This document shows, one piece after another, positions 41,004 to 49,967 of a DNA stretch of 63,029 nt. The stretch is taken from assembly GCA_009838075.1 (NCBI GenBank), contig VXSG01000033.1, positions 1 to 63,029 of the forward strand, in the 5' to 3' direction. The translations under genes and the position numbers were made by a program. Below the pieces are notes generated by a model that saw nothing but the letters and a program-made list of their open reading frames with translations, was not told where the DNA came from and searched no databases. Position 1 is the first letter of the stretch, and every line of letters starts with the position of its first letter. This DNA comes from Boseongicola sp. SB0665_bin_10. Lineage in GTDB: Bacteria; Pseudomonadota; Alphaproteobacteria; Rhodobacterales; Rhodobacteraceae.

Positions 41004-43925
41004 TCAGGACCTCATTCTCAGGCCGTCGGGATCGTGGAACACCGGCTCCCTGACGGTGGCGGCGGCCGTCGCGTTCTTCAAGCGGACGTGGACGGTTTCA
41101 CCATGCCGCGACTTCCCGTTCTCCAGAAGCGCCAACGCGACCCACCGGTCAAGGACGACGCTCCACACGCAGGCGGTTACAAGCCCCTCGGTCGGGTGCC
41201 TCCCACCGCCGGGAGTAAGCGGGGCGCCCTCCGGAATCTGGTCATTCAGGTTGACAGGCAGCAATCCCACAAGTTCGCGTCGAATTGCGTTGCCCCGGCG
41301 ACGCAGTTCCACCGAACGCTTGCCGACATAGTCCCTTTTCTTCTTCGACATGATCCAGCTCATGCCGAGGTCATGGGCATCCACCGTGCCATCCACTTCA
41401 TGTCCCAGGGAAAGAAATCCCTTCTCGACCCGCAGGACGTGGCTGGCTTCCGACCCTACCGGCTCGATCCCGAAGGGTGCACCGGTCTCCATGATCCGCT
41501 CCCAGAGGTCGCGCATGTGCCGAGGCGCAACGTTGACCTCGAACGACAGCTCGCCCGTGAAGCTGACCCGGACGACACGCACAGGCAGCCCGGCCACATG
41601 ACCGTCCGCGAACCGCATGAACGGCAGCCGCTCGGGCGAGAGGTCGATGTCCGTGCCCAGGGCGGCCATGACCTCGCGCGCCTTCGGACCGCACACGGTC
41701 GCGTTGTTCCACTGGCTGGTCACGGTCGTCACATGGACGTTCCAGGCCGGAAACTGAGTCTGAAGCAATTCCTCCATGTGCCCGTTCACGGTGTCCGCAT
41801 GGGCCGTGGATGTGGAGACAAGCCAGCGGTGCTCTCCCAGTCGCATGGCGACGCCGTCGTCAAGGATCAGGCCGTCTTCGGTCAGCATGAGCCCGTAGCG
41901 GCACTGGCCGGGCTTCAGGGTGGACATCAGGTTCGTGTAGACGTGGTCGAGGAAGCGACCGACGTCACGTCCCTTCAGCTCGAACTTCCCAAGGGGGGAC
42001 CCGTCATAGACTCCGACTCCCTCGCGGACGGCACTGCACTCGCGGTTGACGGTCTCCTGAAACGTCTCGTCGCCGCGCGGGAAATACCCCGGCCGCCGCC
42101 AGCGAGCGCCGGCCTCGTACATGAACGCGCCGTGATCAAGGTTCCACCGGGTAACGGGCGTGTGGCGGTATGGCAGAACGACGCTCTCTTCGCGGATTCC
42201 TCCGATCGCTCCAAAGGACACGGGCGTGTAGGGCGGGCGGTAGGTCGTGGTTCCGACATCCTGAAGCGGCACGCCCTTCTGAAGTGCAATCGTGCCGATG
42301 ACGTTGACATTGCCCGTCTTTCCTTGATCGAACCCCATGCCGCCCGTGGTGTACCGCTTGACATGTTCGACGTTGTCATAGCCCTCGCGAAGCGCGAGTT
42401 GCACGTCGTCGACCGTGACGTCGTTCTGCAAGTCCAGGAATGCCTTGCCCTTGGCACCCCGTGCACCGACGCGCCAAAGCGGCGTGATCGTGTAGCTTTC
42501 CTCGGTCGCTGCGGGGAGATCCGGCATATCCGTCCCCGCTGCCCTGGCGCCGGCCTCAGCACCGGTCCGCATGGCGGATGCGAGCGAAAACTCTCCCGCT
42601 GCACCTCCGACCGAAACGCAGGCCTGCGCCGCGTCGTCGGGCACGAAAGTCGCGAGAGAGTCGTCGTAGCGGAGACTGCCGCGCGCCTGGGAGAAGAGGT
42701 GCACGGCCGGGTTCCATCCGCCGGAGTGGAGCAGCAGGTCGCAATCGATCGCCGAGGCCCCCTGCCCGTCTCGCCCGGCAACGACGGCGGCCCTGACCGC
42801 CCGTCTTCCTCGAACGCCGACGACGGCGGCACCCGCCCTGATCGGGATGCCCTCAGCCAGGCCTCTTGCATGGCCAGGAATCGCATCGCGGCTGTCCACG
42901 ATTGCAGCAACGTCAACGCCCGACGCCAGAAGGTCAGACGCGGCGGCATACGCGCTGTCGTTGTTGGCGAAGACCAACGCCCTATCCCCCGGCTTCACCG
43001 CGAATCGGTTGACGTAGGCCTGAGCGGCGGAGGCCAGCATCACGCCCGGACGGTCGTTGTCTGCAAAGACGAGGCCCCTTTCGATCGCTCCGGTCGCAAG
43101 GACTACCTGTCGCGCCCGCACCCGCCAGTTCCGTTCCAGTAAGCTGGGGTTGGCCGGTGACCGCTCGTTCACCATCAGGAGGTTGTGCTCGCGATATGCC
43201 CAGACGCACGCGTCCTGCAGATGGTTGACATTGGGCATCGCCTTCAATTCTGCAACGGATTCAGCCACCCAGTCCAATGCAGGCCTTCCAGCGATTTGCA
43301 GGCGCCGGTCGAGCAGGCCACCGCCTGCCTCGGTTCGTTCGTCGGCCAGGAAGACCCGGCGCCCGGCGCGACCGGCGACAAGGGCCGCCATCAGCCCGGC
43401 GGGTCCGGCCCCGACGACCAGCACGTCCGCATGCGCATGCAGCGCCTCGAAATGGCCGCCTGACGGCGGCGCCCCCGGCGCGCCGGCAAGACCAGCGGCC
43501 TTTCGGATCGTCGGTTCATAGAGGCGCCAGGCCGGCCACTTGAACGTCTTGTAGTAGAAGCCCGCCGGGATGAGCCCCGCGAACAGCTGGCTGACCGCGC
43601 CAACGTCAAGGCCCGGCGACGGCCAGCAATTCACCGACCGCGCGGCCAAAGCGTCTTCCAGCCGGACCGTTGTCGCCGCAAGGTTGGCGGATGCGTGGCG
43701 ACCCTCCAGTTCCACCAGGGTCGCAGGTTCCTCCGGACCGGACCCGACGATCCCTCGAGGGCGATGATACTTGAAGCTTCGTGCAGTCAGTCGAACGTTG
43801 TTGGCAAGCAATGCCGACGCCAGGGTGTCGCCCGAATGTCCCGTGTACCCCTTGCCGTTGAAGCGAAAGTCCAGCGGCCGGCTTCGATCAATTCTTCCGC
43901 CAGACGGGAGGCGCCTATCCTGCAT
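41004..43925 (-). CDS. soxA: Sarcosine oxidase alpha subunit
   Basis: 973 residues, the large subunit carrying NAD and folate functions. The N-terminal domain (DFRFNGKGYTGHSGDTLASALLANN) is the 2Fe-2S-ferredoxin-like part. The dinucleotide fold follows (VLVVGAGPAGLMAALVAGRAG). The C-terminal 370 residues are a GcvT-like aminomethyltransferase domain that passes the released methylene group to tetrahydrofolate (block YGLMLTEDGLILDDGVA). ATG 43925 overlaps the end of soxD. The enzyme oxidises sarcosine to glycine with hydrogen peroxide and 5,10-methylene-THF as products. Confidence 0.95.
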   Translation of the reverse strand: MQDRRLPSGGRIDRSRPLDFRFNGKGYTGHSGDTLASALLANNVRLTARSFKYHRPRGIVGSGPEEPATLVELEGRHASANLAATTVRLEDALAARSVNCWPSPGLDVGAVSQLFAGLIPAGFYYKTFKWPAWRLYEPTIRKAAGLAGAPGAPPSGGHFEALHAHADVLVVGAGPAGLMAALVAGRAGRRVFLADERTEAGGGLLDRRLQIAGRPALDWVAESVAELKAMPNVNHLQDACVWAYREHNLLMVNERSPANPSLLERNWRVRARQVVLATGAIERGLVFADNDRPGVMLASAAQAYVNRFAVKPGDRALVFANNDSAYAAASDLLASGVDVAAIVDSRDAIPGHARGLAEGIPIRAGAAVVGVRGRRAVRAAVVAGRDGQGASAIDCDLLLHSGGWNPAVHLFSQARGSLRYDDSLATFVPDDAAQACVSVGGAAGEFSLASAMRTGAEAGARAAGTDMPDLPAATEESYTITPLWRVGARGAKGKAFLDLQNDVTVDDVQLALREGYDNVEHVKRYTTGGMGFDQGKTGNVNVIGTIALQKGVPLQDVGTTTYRPPYTPVSFGAIGGIREESVVLPYRHTPVTRWNLDHGAFMYEAGARWRRPGYFPRGDETFQETVNRECSAVREGVGVYDGSPLGKFELKGRDVGRFLDHVYTNLMSTLKPGQCRYGLMLTEDGLILDDGVAMRLGEHRWLVSTSTAHADTVNGHMEELLQTQFPAWNVHVTTVTSQWNNATVCGPKAREVMAALGTDIDLSPERLPFMRFADGHVAGLPVRVVRVSFTGELSFEVNVAPRHMRDLWERIMETGAPFGIEPVGSEASHVLRVEKGFLSLGHEVDGTVDAHDLGMSWIMSKKKRDYVGKRSVELRRRGNAIRRELVGLLPVNLNDQIPEGAPLTPGGGRHPTEGLVTACVWSVVLDRWVALALLENGKSRHGETVHVRLKNATAAATVREPVFHDPDGLRMRS

Positions 43926-44172
43926 CGCCTGGCCCCTCGACGATGTCATGCGTCCGCGTGTCCCGCCAGATCGTCAGCCAGGTGCCGCACCCCCTCACGT
44001 GCCACCAGCGTTCCTGCACGGGGCCGAGCGGATTGGGGACGGTTGTCAGCCAATCGACCCAGTCTTCATCGCTTGCCGCATGCGGGTCCGGTCGGTCCGG
44101 CTTCACGGGACCGCCATACGCGAACTCGCTTTCGCTACGGTCACCGCAGAACGGACATGGGATGAGCATCAT
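43915..44172 (-). CDS. soxD: Sarcosine oxidase delta subunit
   Basis: 85 residues. The zinc-site N-terminus CPFCG and the typical C-terminal block RWWHVRGCGTWLTIWRDTRTH match SoxD, which binds zinc with cysteines and histidine. It lies between soxB and soxA with short spacing (12 bases after soxB, overlapping soxA by 11), as usual for soxBDAG. Confidence 0.93.
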   Translation of the reverse strand: MMLIPCPFCGDRSESEFAYGGPVKPDRPDPHAASDEDWVDWLTTVPNPLGPVQERWWHVRGCGTWLTIWRDTRTHDIVEGPGDAG

Positions 44173-44184
44173 CGATCCGTCTCC

Positions 44185-45435
44185 CTATCTCGCCGTCGTC
44201 GTTCCGGATTCCATCACGTAGTCGAGATGCTTGAACCGGTTCATGGTGAAGGGCGCCATCAGCGGATGGGGCTCGCCCCTCGCGATCAGGTGCGCCAATG
44301 TCAGCCCTCCGGCCGGGATCGCCTTGTAGCCGCCCCACCAGCCTGCCGTCACGAAGAGCCCCGGAACGTCCGTTTCGTCCATGATTGGCGAGGCGTCGGG
44401 CGTGATGTCCACATGTCCGCCCCATTGGCGCAGGAGCTTCAGCCTGCTGAACGACGGGAACAGCGACAGCAAGGCCGTCACGGTGTCCTCGAACACGTGC
44501 TGCTTGACGTCGCGGCGAAAGCTCTGGCCCATGTCCGGCGCGCCGCCGATCACCATTTCGCCCTTGTCCGACTGGCTGAAATAGAACCCGCTGTCCGGGC
44601 AGTTCACGACCACGTCGACAAGCGGCTTGACCGGCTCGGAAACGAAGGCCGTCAGGTTCATCGTTCGCAGCGGCAGCCTGAGCCCGACGGTCTCGGTCAG
44701 CGTCGTCGTATGCCCCGACACCGCAACCGCAACCTTGCGCGCCCGCACGATGCCGCGCGTCGTCTCGACACCCTCTATGGCGCCGTCTCGGCCGCGCAAG
44801 AGCCTGGTGACCGGCGTCTGCTGGTGCATTTCGACTCCCCGCGCATCGGCGCCGCGCGCATAGGCCCACGCGACCGCATCGTGCCGGTTCACCCCGGCGT
44901 CCGTATGCACCATCCCGCCGATCACGGGCAGCCGTGCATCCGGCCCGCCGCCGGTCAGCGCCGGAATTCGTCGGCGAACTTCCTCGGTGGAAATCCGTTC
45001 GTAGGTCGACCCGTAAATGTCCATGATCAGCTGACGGCGCCGCAGCTCGCGCATCTTCGGATATGTCTGGACCACGTCGATCATGGTGCGCTTCGAGTGC
45101 ATCAGGTTGAAGTTCAATTCGTCGGTCAGGCCCTCGTACAGCGCGACCGACTTCACGTAGAACGGGATTGACGCATCGCGCATGTAGTTCGACCGGACGG
45201 TCACGGTGTTTCGCGCGACATTCCCGCCGCCGAGCCATCCCCGCTCCAGGACCGCGACATCGGTGATGCCGAACTCCCTGGCAAGGTAGTAGGCGGTCGC
45301 CAGTCCATGTCCGCCGGCGCCGATGACGACCACGTCGTAGCTTTCCTTCAGGGGCGGGCTGCGCCAGGCGGGCGCCCAGGTCGTATGGCCGTTGCGCGCA
45401 TGCCGGAGCAGGGAGAAAATCGAGTATCGTTGCAT
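44185..45435 (-). CDS. soxB: Sarcosine oxidase beta subunit
   Basis: 416 residues, the catalytic FAD subunit. The FAD motif is YDVVVIGAGGHGLATAYYLA. The site of covalent FMN attachment is probably the His in NRHDAVAWAY. The substrate side has GWWGGYKAIPAGGLTLA near the C-terminus. The MQRYSIFSLLRHARNG start matches known SoxB N-termini. First gene of soxBDAG-ridA, transcribed divergently from an XRE-cupin regulator gene 62 bases away with repeats in the gap. Confidence 0.95.
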   Translation of the reverse strand: MQRYSIFSLLRHARNGHTTWAPAWRSPPLKESYDVVVIGAGGHGLATAYYLAREFGITDVAVLERGWLGGGNVARNTVTVRSNYMRDASIPFYVKSVALYEGLTDELNFNLMHSKRTMIDVVQTYPKMRELRRRQLIMDIYGSTYERISTEEVRRRIPALTGGGPDARLPVIGGMVHTDAGVNRHDAVAWAYARGADARGVEMHQQTPVTRLLRGRDGAIEGVETTRGIVRARKVAVAVSGHTTTLTETVGLRLPLRTMNLTAFVSEPVKPLVDVVVNCPDSGFYFSQSDKGEMVIGGAPDMGQSFRRDVKQHVFEDTVTALLSLFPSFSRLKLLRQWGGHVDITPDASPIMDETDVPGLFVTAGWWGGYKAIPAGGLTLAHLIARGEPHPLMAPFTMNRFKHLDYVMESGTTTAR

Positions 45436-45436
45436 G

Positions 45437-45463
45437 TTGGTAATGTTTTTTACTTTTGGTAAT
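45437..45463. promoter_or_regulatory. Candidate operator between soxB and its XRE-cupin regulator
   Basis: TTGGTAAT occurs exactly twice (45437-45444 and 45456-45463), 19 bases apart, about two helical turns. The first copy continues into the inverted repeat GTAA-N6-TTAC (45440-45453). The patch is AT-rich in GC-rich DNA and lies in the 62-base divergent gap, so it is a good candidate for the regulator binding site. Confidence 0.5.
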
Positions 45464-45497
45464 ATGGAGTCAAGTGGCCAGGAGCCGGGTGAACGTC

Positions 45498-46076
45498 ATG
45501 CCGGAGAAGGCGGAAATCGACATCGTGGTTGGACGGGCGGTCAACGGGCTGCGCCGGGAGCGCGGAATGACGGTCGCGAAGCTGGCGGAACGTGCCGGGG
45601 TTTCGGGGGGCATGATCAGCCGAATCGAGAACGGGCTGGTCTCCCCGTCCCTGGGAACGCTCGACGCGATCGCCGAAGCCATGTCCGTTCCCGTCATGGC
45701 GCTGCTCGCCCGCAGGAGCGGGAAGGCCGATGTCTACCACCTCAAGGCCGGCGGCGGCATCCCGTCGCGCCGGATCACGCCAAACCATGCCCATGAGTAC
45801 CTGCTGCTCGGCAAGCACAGCGGCCCTGGCGGAAGCTTTGAGGCGGCCCGCGTCCGGATCCTTCGGGACGAGGCGGGCGAGCTGCCCAGGTACCAGCACG
45901 ACGGTCACGTCTTCCTGACCGTGATTTCCGGCAAGGGGCGCTACGCGTGCGGCGATGCCGAGTTCGATCTCGCGCCCGGCGACACGCTTAGCTTCGACGC
46001 AAAGCTCGACCATGGCGTCGTGGAAATCCGGAGCAAGGAGATCGAGTTCATCACGGTATCGTCCCGCCCCGACTGA
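45498..46076 (+). CDS. XRE-family regulator with C-terminal cupin domain
   Basis: 192 residues. An N-terminal helix-turn-helix of the HTH_3 type (LRRERGMTVAKLAERAGVSG, then MISRIENGLVSPSLGTL) is followed by a C-terminal cupin (YQHDGHVFLTVISGKGRYACGD, DLAPGDTLSFDAKLDHGV) that likely binds the inducer. Such proteins often regulate amino acid or amine catabolism. It is divergent from soxBDAG and upstream of, but opposite to, the amino acid ABC importer. A second protein of the same design is at 50556. ATG 45498 is preferred over upstream TTG. Confidence 0.88.
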   Translation: MPEKAEIDIVVGRAVNGLRRERGMTVAKLAERAGVSGGMISRIENGLVSPSLGTLDAIAEAMSVPVMALLARRSGKADVYHLKAGGGIPSRRITPNHAHEYLLLGKHSGPGGSFEAARVRILRDEAGELPRYQHDGHVFLTVISGKGRYACGDAEFDLAPGDTLSFDAKLDHGVVEIRSKEIEFITVSSRPD

Positions 46077-46086
46077 AGGCTTCCGC

Positions 46087-46971
46087 CTATGCCTGGCCCT
46101 CCCGCCTGCGCTCCAGGCGCGAGAACAGCCGGCTCAACCCGAAGCAGACCACGAAGTAGAACGCCGCGGTCGTGATCCATGCCTCGAAAATCATCCGGGA
46201 CGAGGCCACCATCTCAACCGTCTTGTACGTCAGTTCCTGGACCGAGATGAGCGATATGATCGAGCTGTCCTTGATGAGCGATATGAACTGGTTGGCGAGC
46301 GGCGGAACGACCCTCTTCATCGCTTGCGGCAGCACGATGTACCGCATTTCCTGGAGCCGGTTCATTCCGATCGATCTCGCCGCTTCCCGCTGTCCCTTCG
46401 GAATCGACTGGATTCCCGCGCGAACGATCTCCCCGACAAAGGCGCTTTCGAAGAGCGCAAGAACGATCACGCCGGAAATGATCGAGGGAAAGCGGCGCAT
46501 GTCGCCGAAGAACAGCTCCCAAAGCCAGATGTCATCTTGCCGCGCGATATTGCGCGACCAGCGCGCGAGGTCGAGCGCGTCGATCAACTGCTGCGACAGG
46601 AAGAAGAAGAAAATGAAGACGACGACAACCGGGGGGATGTTCCGCAGCAGTTCCAGATACGTCCGCGCCAGCATCCGTATCGTCAGGTTCTGCGAGCACC
46701 GTGCGACGCCCAGGATCGTGCCGAGAACCAGCGCCAGGATACTCGCGTAAATGCTGATCCGGATCGTCGCGGCAAGGCCCTGAAGCAGGATGTTGGCGAA
46801 ATACGCCTCGCGGCCGGTGTGATAGCCGATGATGTATCCCGGTATGAGCTCCCAGCGCCACTTGTAGTTGAGCGTGCCTTCGATGGTGAACCAGATGTAC
46901 CCGAAGAAAGCGATGAGCATCGCGACAATCAGGTAGTCAGGCCACCGCATCTTTTTGATGAACGAGCGCAA
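46087..46971 (-). CDS. Polar amino acid ABC transporter permease (HisM/GlnP type)
   Basis: 294 residues with about six membrane helices and the HisMQ-type permease block (YLELLRNIPPVVVVFIFFF, then the EAA loop EAARSIGMNRLQEMRYIVLPQA). A periplasmic insert (ARWSRNIARQDDIWLWELF) precedes the permease core. It is the last gene of a four-gene importer operon on the minus strand: ATPase, permease 1, binding protein, permease 2. Confidence 0.92.
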   Translation of the reverse strand: MRSFIKKMRWPDYLIVAMLIAFFGYIWFTIEGTLNYKWRWELIPGYIIGYHTGREAYFANILLQGLAATIRISIYASILALVLGTILGVARCSQNLTIRMLARTYLELLRNIPPVVVVFIFFFFLSQQLIDALDLARWSRNIARQDDIWLWELFFGDMRRFPSIISGVIVLALFESAFVGEIVRAGIQSIPKGQREAARSIGMNRLQEMRYIVLPQAMKRVVPPLANQFISLIKDSSIISLISVQELTYKTVEMVASSRMIFEAWITTAAFYFVVCFGLSRLFSRLERRREGQA

Positions 46972-46992
46972 TTCCTGGCGCCTAACGGATCA

Positions 46993-47021
46993 AGGCCCGG
47001 GAGCCCGTGGATCCCGGGCCT
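46993..47021. promoter_or_regulatory. Intercistronic perfect hairpin
   Basis: AGGCCCGGGA (46993-47002) pairs fully with TCCCGGGCCT (47012-47021) over a 9-base loop, between the binding-protein gene and the downstream permease gene. There is no T-tract, so it is more likely an RNA-stabilising or partial-termination hairpin, which would keep the binding protein more abundant than the permease. Confidence 0.6.
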
Positions 47022-47031
47022 CGGTCTTGGT

Positions 47032-47865
47032 CTACTGGGCGACCTGGTCGGCCCATTCCTCGGTCGCGAACCAGTAGTCGTGGCGCGCTTCGAGCCAGCC
47101 GCTGCGCCATTGCTGGGCGATCCAGTTGTTGAAGTAGTTGAGGGCGTCAGGATCTCCCTTGCGCAATGCAAAGCCTTCACCGCGCGGGTCGTAAAGTTCG
47201 GCTTCCACGACGACTAGCGTCTCCGGATTCCGGCCCGCTTCACGGTTCGGCGTCGGCTGTGCGGCCATGGTCGCGTGGGCATTGCCGTTCAGCACTTCCT
47301 GGGAAGACGCGCCGTCTTCGTCGAAGAGGAGAAGCTGCGCCTCCGGAAAGTGGTCGGCGATCACGACGGCCGGCGTTGCGCCGCGACGGGCCGTGAAGAT
47401 CACGTCGGGCGAATTCAGGTCCTCCAGCGACATGCCGGCAGTCATTTCCTTGTTTGCCATGATTGCGAGGCCGGAATACGCGTAGGGATCGGTGAAGTTG
47501 ATCGTCAGGTTACGCTGCGCCGTAACCGACATGCCCGAGATGATGACGTCGAAGTTGCCGGCAACGAGGGCCGGGATGATCCCGTCCCAGGAGGTCGGAA
47601 CGAACTCGACTTCAACGCCCATGTCCTCTGCGAGCTTGCGACCGACATCGAGTTCGTACCCGATCAGGTCGCCGTTCTTGTCGCGCATGGACCAGGGGAC
47701 GAACAGGGACAGGCCGATCCGGATCACGCCGTCCTGCTTGATCTGCTCGATGACGCTCTCCGAGGTCAGCGCCTGCGTGGCCTGCTGCGCCGCCGCGGGC
47801 AGCGCGAGGCCCATGGCCGCTGTCGCAGCCAAGGCGCATCCCAGCATTCTTCGAGTGAGTCTCAT
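47032..47865 (-). CDS. Amino acid ABC transporter substrate-binding protein
   Basis: 277 residues of the SBP_bac_3 family with a signal peptide (MRLTRRMLGCALAATAAMGLALPAAAQ). The lobes show GVIRIGLSLFVPWSMRDKNG, GYELDVGRKLAEDMGVE and DFVPTSWDGIIPALVAGNFDVIISGMS in parts, then the turn ITFARRGATP. Ligand is probably a polar amino acid or an amine. AGGAGG is 7 bases before the ATG. Between permease genes in the same operon. Confidence 0.92.
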   Translation of the reverse strand: MRLTRRMLGCALAATAAMGLALPAAAQQATQALTSESVIEQIKQDGVIRIGLSLFVPWSMRDKNGDLIGYELDVGRKLAEDMGVEVEFVPTSWDGIIPALVAGNFDVIISGMSVTAQRNLTINFTDPYAYSGLAIMANKEMTAGMSLEDLNSPDVIFTARRGATPAVVIADHFPEAQLLLFDEDGASSQEVLNGNAHATMAAQPTPNREAGRNPETLVVVEAELYDPRGEGFALRKGDPDALNYFNNWIAQQWRSGWLEARHDYWFATEEWADQVAQ

Positions 47866-48072
47866 TTTGGTATCCTCCTATTTTGATGGTCTTCTCACTT
47901 GTGCGTTCGCCGGTCAAGTCCGGGGCTCTCCGGACGTCGACGACACTCGGCTTGGCCAGCCTGGAATCCAATGGAACTGTCCAACACCGATTCGCGGTCC
48001 GGCTCGCAACGCCGGACATTGGCCAGGATGCGGCTTGCATGCCGACAGGCTTCGGGATGAGCTTCAGCCGCA

Positions 48073-48915
48073 TCATTGGTCAACCGTGAACTTTCGCTCG
48101 AGAAACGACACGCCCACGGACAGGATCAGGGTCACCACCATGTAGACGGCCGCAATCGTGAACCAGATCTCGAAACTCATGTACGTGTCGGAGATTATGT
48201 TGCGCCCGATTGTCGTGAGCTCCGCCACGGCAATGACGCTGACGATCGCCGACGACTTGATGAGATGCACCATTTCTCCCGTCATCGGCGGAAGCATGAA
48301 ACGGACGGACTGTGGGAGAATGATGTAGCGGTAGGCCTGCCCGGTGGACATCCCGATCGACTTCGCGGCCTCCCACTGCCCGACGGCAACGGCATTGATG
48401 CCAGCCCGGAATATCTCGGATATCAACGCGGAATGGAAAACGGCGAGCGTCAGGATGCTGGCGACGTAGCGGTCGAGGCCAAAGATCGGCCCCAGCACGT
48501 AGTAGAAGAGATAGAGCAGCACCAGGAGCGGGATGTTGCGGATCAGTTCGAGATACGCGACGGCAACGGCGGACCCCACGACGAGACCTGACAGGCGCAG
48601 GAGCGCCACGACGAGCCCGAGAACCGTGGCGAGCGCGAACGACAGGATGGAGAGCCTGATGGTCGCCACGAGCCCGACCGAGATCTCGCCCCACTGGAAT
48701 CCGTCGTCGGTGAAGCTGTACAGGTATTGCGGCACGCGGTACCACTGCCAGTTATAGCCCATGTTCTGGGCTCCGGCGAACGATCCGTAGACGATCAGCC
48801 CGACGACGATGGCGTAGATCGCGACAGCGACCGGCACGGAGTTCAGCACCTGCTGATGCACCGGCGGCTTCGGGATTGGCGGCCCGTGCAGTCCGGCTGT
48901 CTCGCTCAGCGCCAT
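48073..48915 (-). CDS. Polar amino acid ABC transporter permease
   Basis: 280 residues, paralogous to the permease at 46087. The permease core has YLELIRNIPLLVLLYLFYYV and the EAA loop EAAKSIGMSTGQAYRYIILPQS. It starts one base after the ATPase stop. With the other permease it forms the heterodimeric membrane channel. Confidence 0.92.
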   Translation of the reverse strand: MALSETAGLHGPPIPKPPVHQQVLNSVPVAVAIYAIVVGLIVYGSFAGAQNMGYNWQWYRVPQYLYSFTDDGFQWGEISVGLVATIRLSILSFALATVLGLVVALLRLSGLVVGSAVAVAYLELIRNIPLLVLLYLFYYVLGPIFGLDRYVASILTLAVFHSALISEIFRAGINAVAVGQWEAAKSIGMSTGQAYRYIILPQSVRFMLPPMTGEMVHLIKSSAIVSVIAVAELTTIGRNIISDTYMSFEIWFTIAAVYMVVTLILSVGVSFLERKFTVDQ

Positions 48916-48916
48916 C

Positions 48917-49660
48917 TCAGTGTTCCAGGATCTGCGCCAGGAACATCCGGCATCGGTCGCTTGAAGGCGCGGTGAAGAACTGATCGGGCGGGGCAACCTC
49001 GACGATCCGCCCCTCTTCCATGAACACCATGGTGTCGGCCACCTTGCGCGCGAAACCCATCTCATGCGTGACCACGACCATGGTCATGCCGGTTTCGGCG
49101 AGTTCGACCATGACGTCGAGCACTTCGTTGATCATCTCGGGATCCAGCGCCGATGTCGGCTCGTCGAACAGCATGATCCGGGTCTCCATGCAAAGCGACC
49201 GGGCTATTGCGACACGCTGCTGCTGGCCGCCCGAAAGCTGGGCCGGGTACTTTTCCGCCTGCTCGGGAATGTGCACCCGGTCCAGATACGTGCGCGCGGT
49301 CCTTTCCGCCTGGTCCCGCGAGACCTTCCGGACCTTCATCGGCCCGATCATGAGGTTTTCCAGCACGGTGAGATGCGGAAAGAGGTTGAACTGCTGGAAG
49401 ACCATGCCCACTTCCTGCCGCAGTTTCCGGACGTCCTTCGATCCCTCGAAGACCTCGATGCCGTCGACCACAAGCGTGCCTGAACTATGGCTTTCCAGCG
49501 CGTTGAAACAGCGGATCAACGTCGACTTGCCGGAACCTGACGGACCGCACACCACCACGCGCTCACCCTGGCGAACGGAGATGCTTACATCCTTCAGGGC
49601 GTGGAACTTCCCGAAGAACTTGTCCAGGTTGCGAGCTTCGATGATCGGCTGGCTACTCAT
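48917..49660 (-). CDS. Polar amino acid ABC transporter ATP-binding protein
   Basis: 247 residues. Walker A is GPSGSGKST, the Q-loop lies in GMVFQQFNLFPHLTVLEN, the signature is [14 protein letters not shown], Walker B is IMLFDEPTSALDPE and the H-loop is VVTHEMGFAR. This is the GlnQ/HisP class. GGTGGAG precedes ATG 49660. First gene of the importer operon, divergent from the AhpD-like gene across a 307-base gap with two palindromes. Confidence 0.95.
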   Translation of the reverse strand: MSSQPIIEARNLDKFFGKFHALKDVSISVRQGERVVVCGPSGSGKSTLIRCFNALESHSSGTLVVDGIEVFEGSKDVRKLRQEVGMVFQQFNLFPHLTVLENLMIGPMKVRKVSRDQAERTARTYLDRVHIPEQAEKYPAQLSGGQQQRVAIARSLCMETRIMLFDEPTSALDPEMINEVLDVMVELAETGMTMVVVTHEMGFARKVADTMVFMEEGRIVEVAPPDQFFTAPSSDRCRMFLAQILEH

Positions 49661-49891
49661 GCACTCCACCTTCCGTTACGACTGGCGCACGTTTCATGGA
49701 ACCATGGCAGCAAGCGAAGAGGCCTGGCAACGTCTTTCCCCCGTTGCCGATGCCGGCGGCCATGCCATTGCAGACGCACGTCTGGGATCGCATGGATCCG
49801 GGTCGCATTGCGCGCGGCGTTCGGTCCGGCCACTGACAGCGACAACGCAAAATCAGGCACCCCTCCCATTCTTGCACTTCACTCAATAACG

Positions 49892-49911
49892 TTGCATGAC
49901 GGTTTATGCAA
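49892..49911. promoter_or_regulatory. Inverted repeat TTGCAT-N8-ATGCAA
   Basis: A 6-base perfect inverted repeat with 8-base spacer, 7 bases left of the larger palindrome at 49918. It could be an operator half-site pair or overlap the promoter of the downstream operon. Confidence 0.4.
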
Positions 49912-49917
49912 GAAATG

Positions 49918-49936
49918 GTTCGAAATAATTTCGAAC
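49918..49936. promoter_or_regulatory. 19-bp perfect palindrome GTTCGAAAT-A-ATTTCGAAC
   Basis: A perfect inverted repeat of 9+1+9 bases, 32 bases before the AhpD-like start. In GC-rich DNA it is unlikely to occur by chance, and its position suits an operator for the XRE-cupin regulator encoded two genes downstream (50556). Confidence 0.6.
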
Positions 49937-49967
49937 GTTCGTCTGCCAGCCGCTGCGAGGAGGCACA

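Larger units (their letters stand above)
49661..49967. other. Divergent regulatory region with two palindromes
   Basis: 307 bases between the importer ATPase and the AhpD-like gene. The right third holds two inverted repeats (49892-49911 and 49918-49936). No gene is supported on either strand. Confidence 0.5.

Noticed and set aside
41034-43142. 702-codon plus-strand frame across soxA
   Set aside because: Antisense to soxA, with low-complexity composition and no ribosome binding site.
46993-47021. Rho-independent terminator after the binding-protein gene
   Set aside because: The hairpin is perfect but lacks a T-tract on either strand, so it is listed as an intercistronic hairpin instead.
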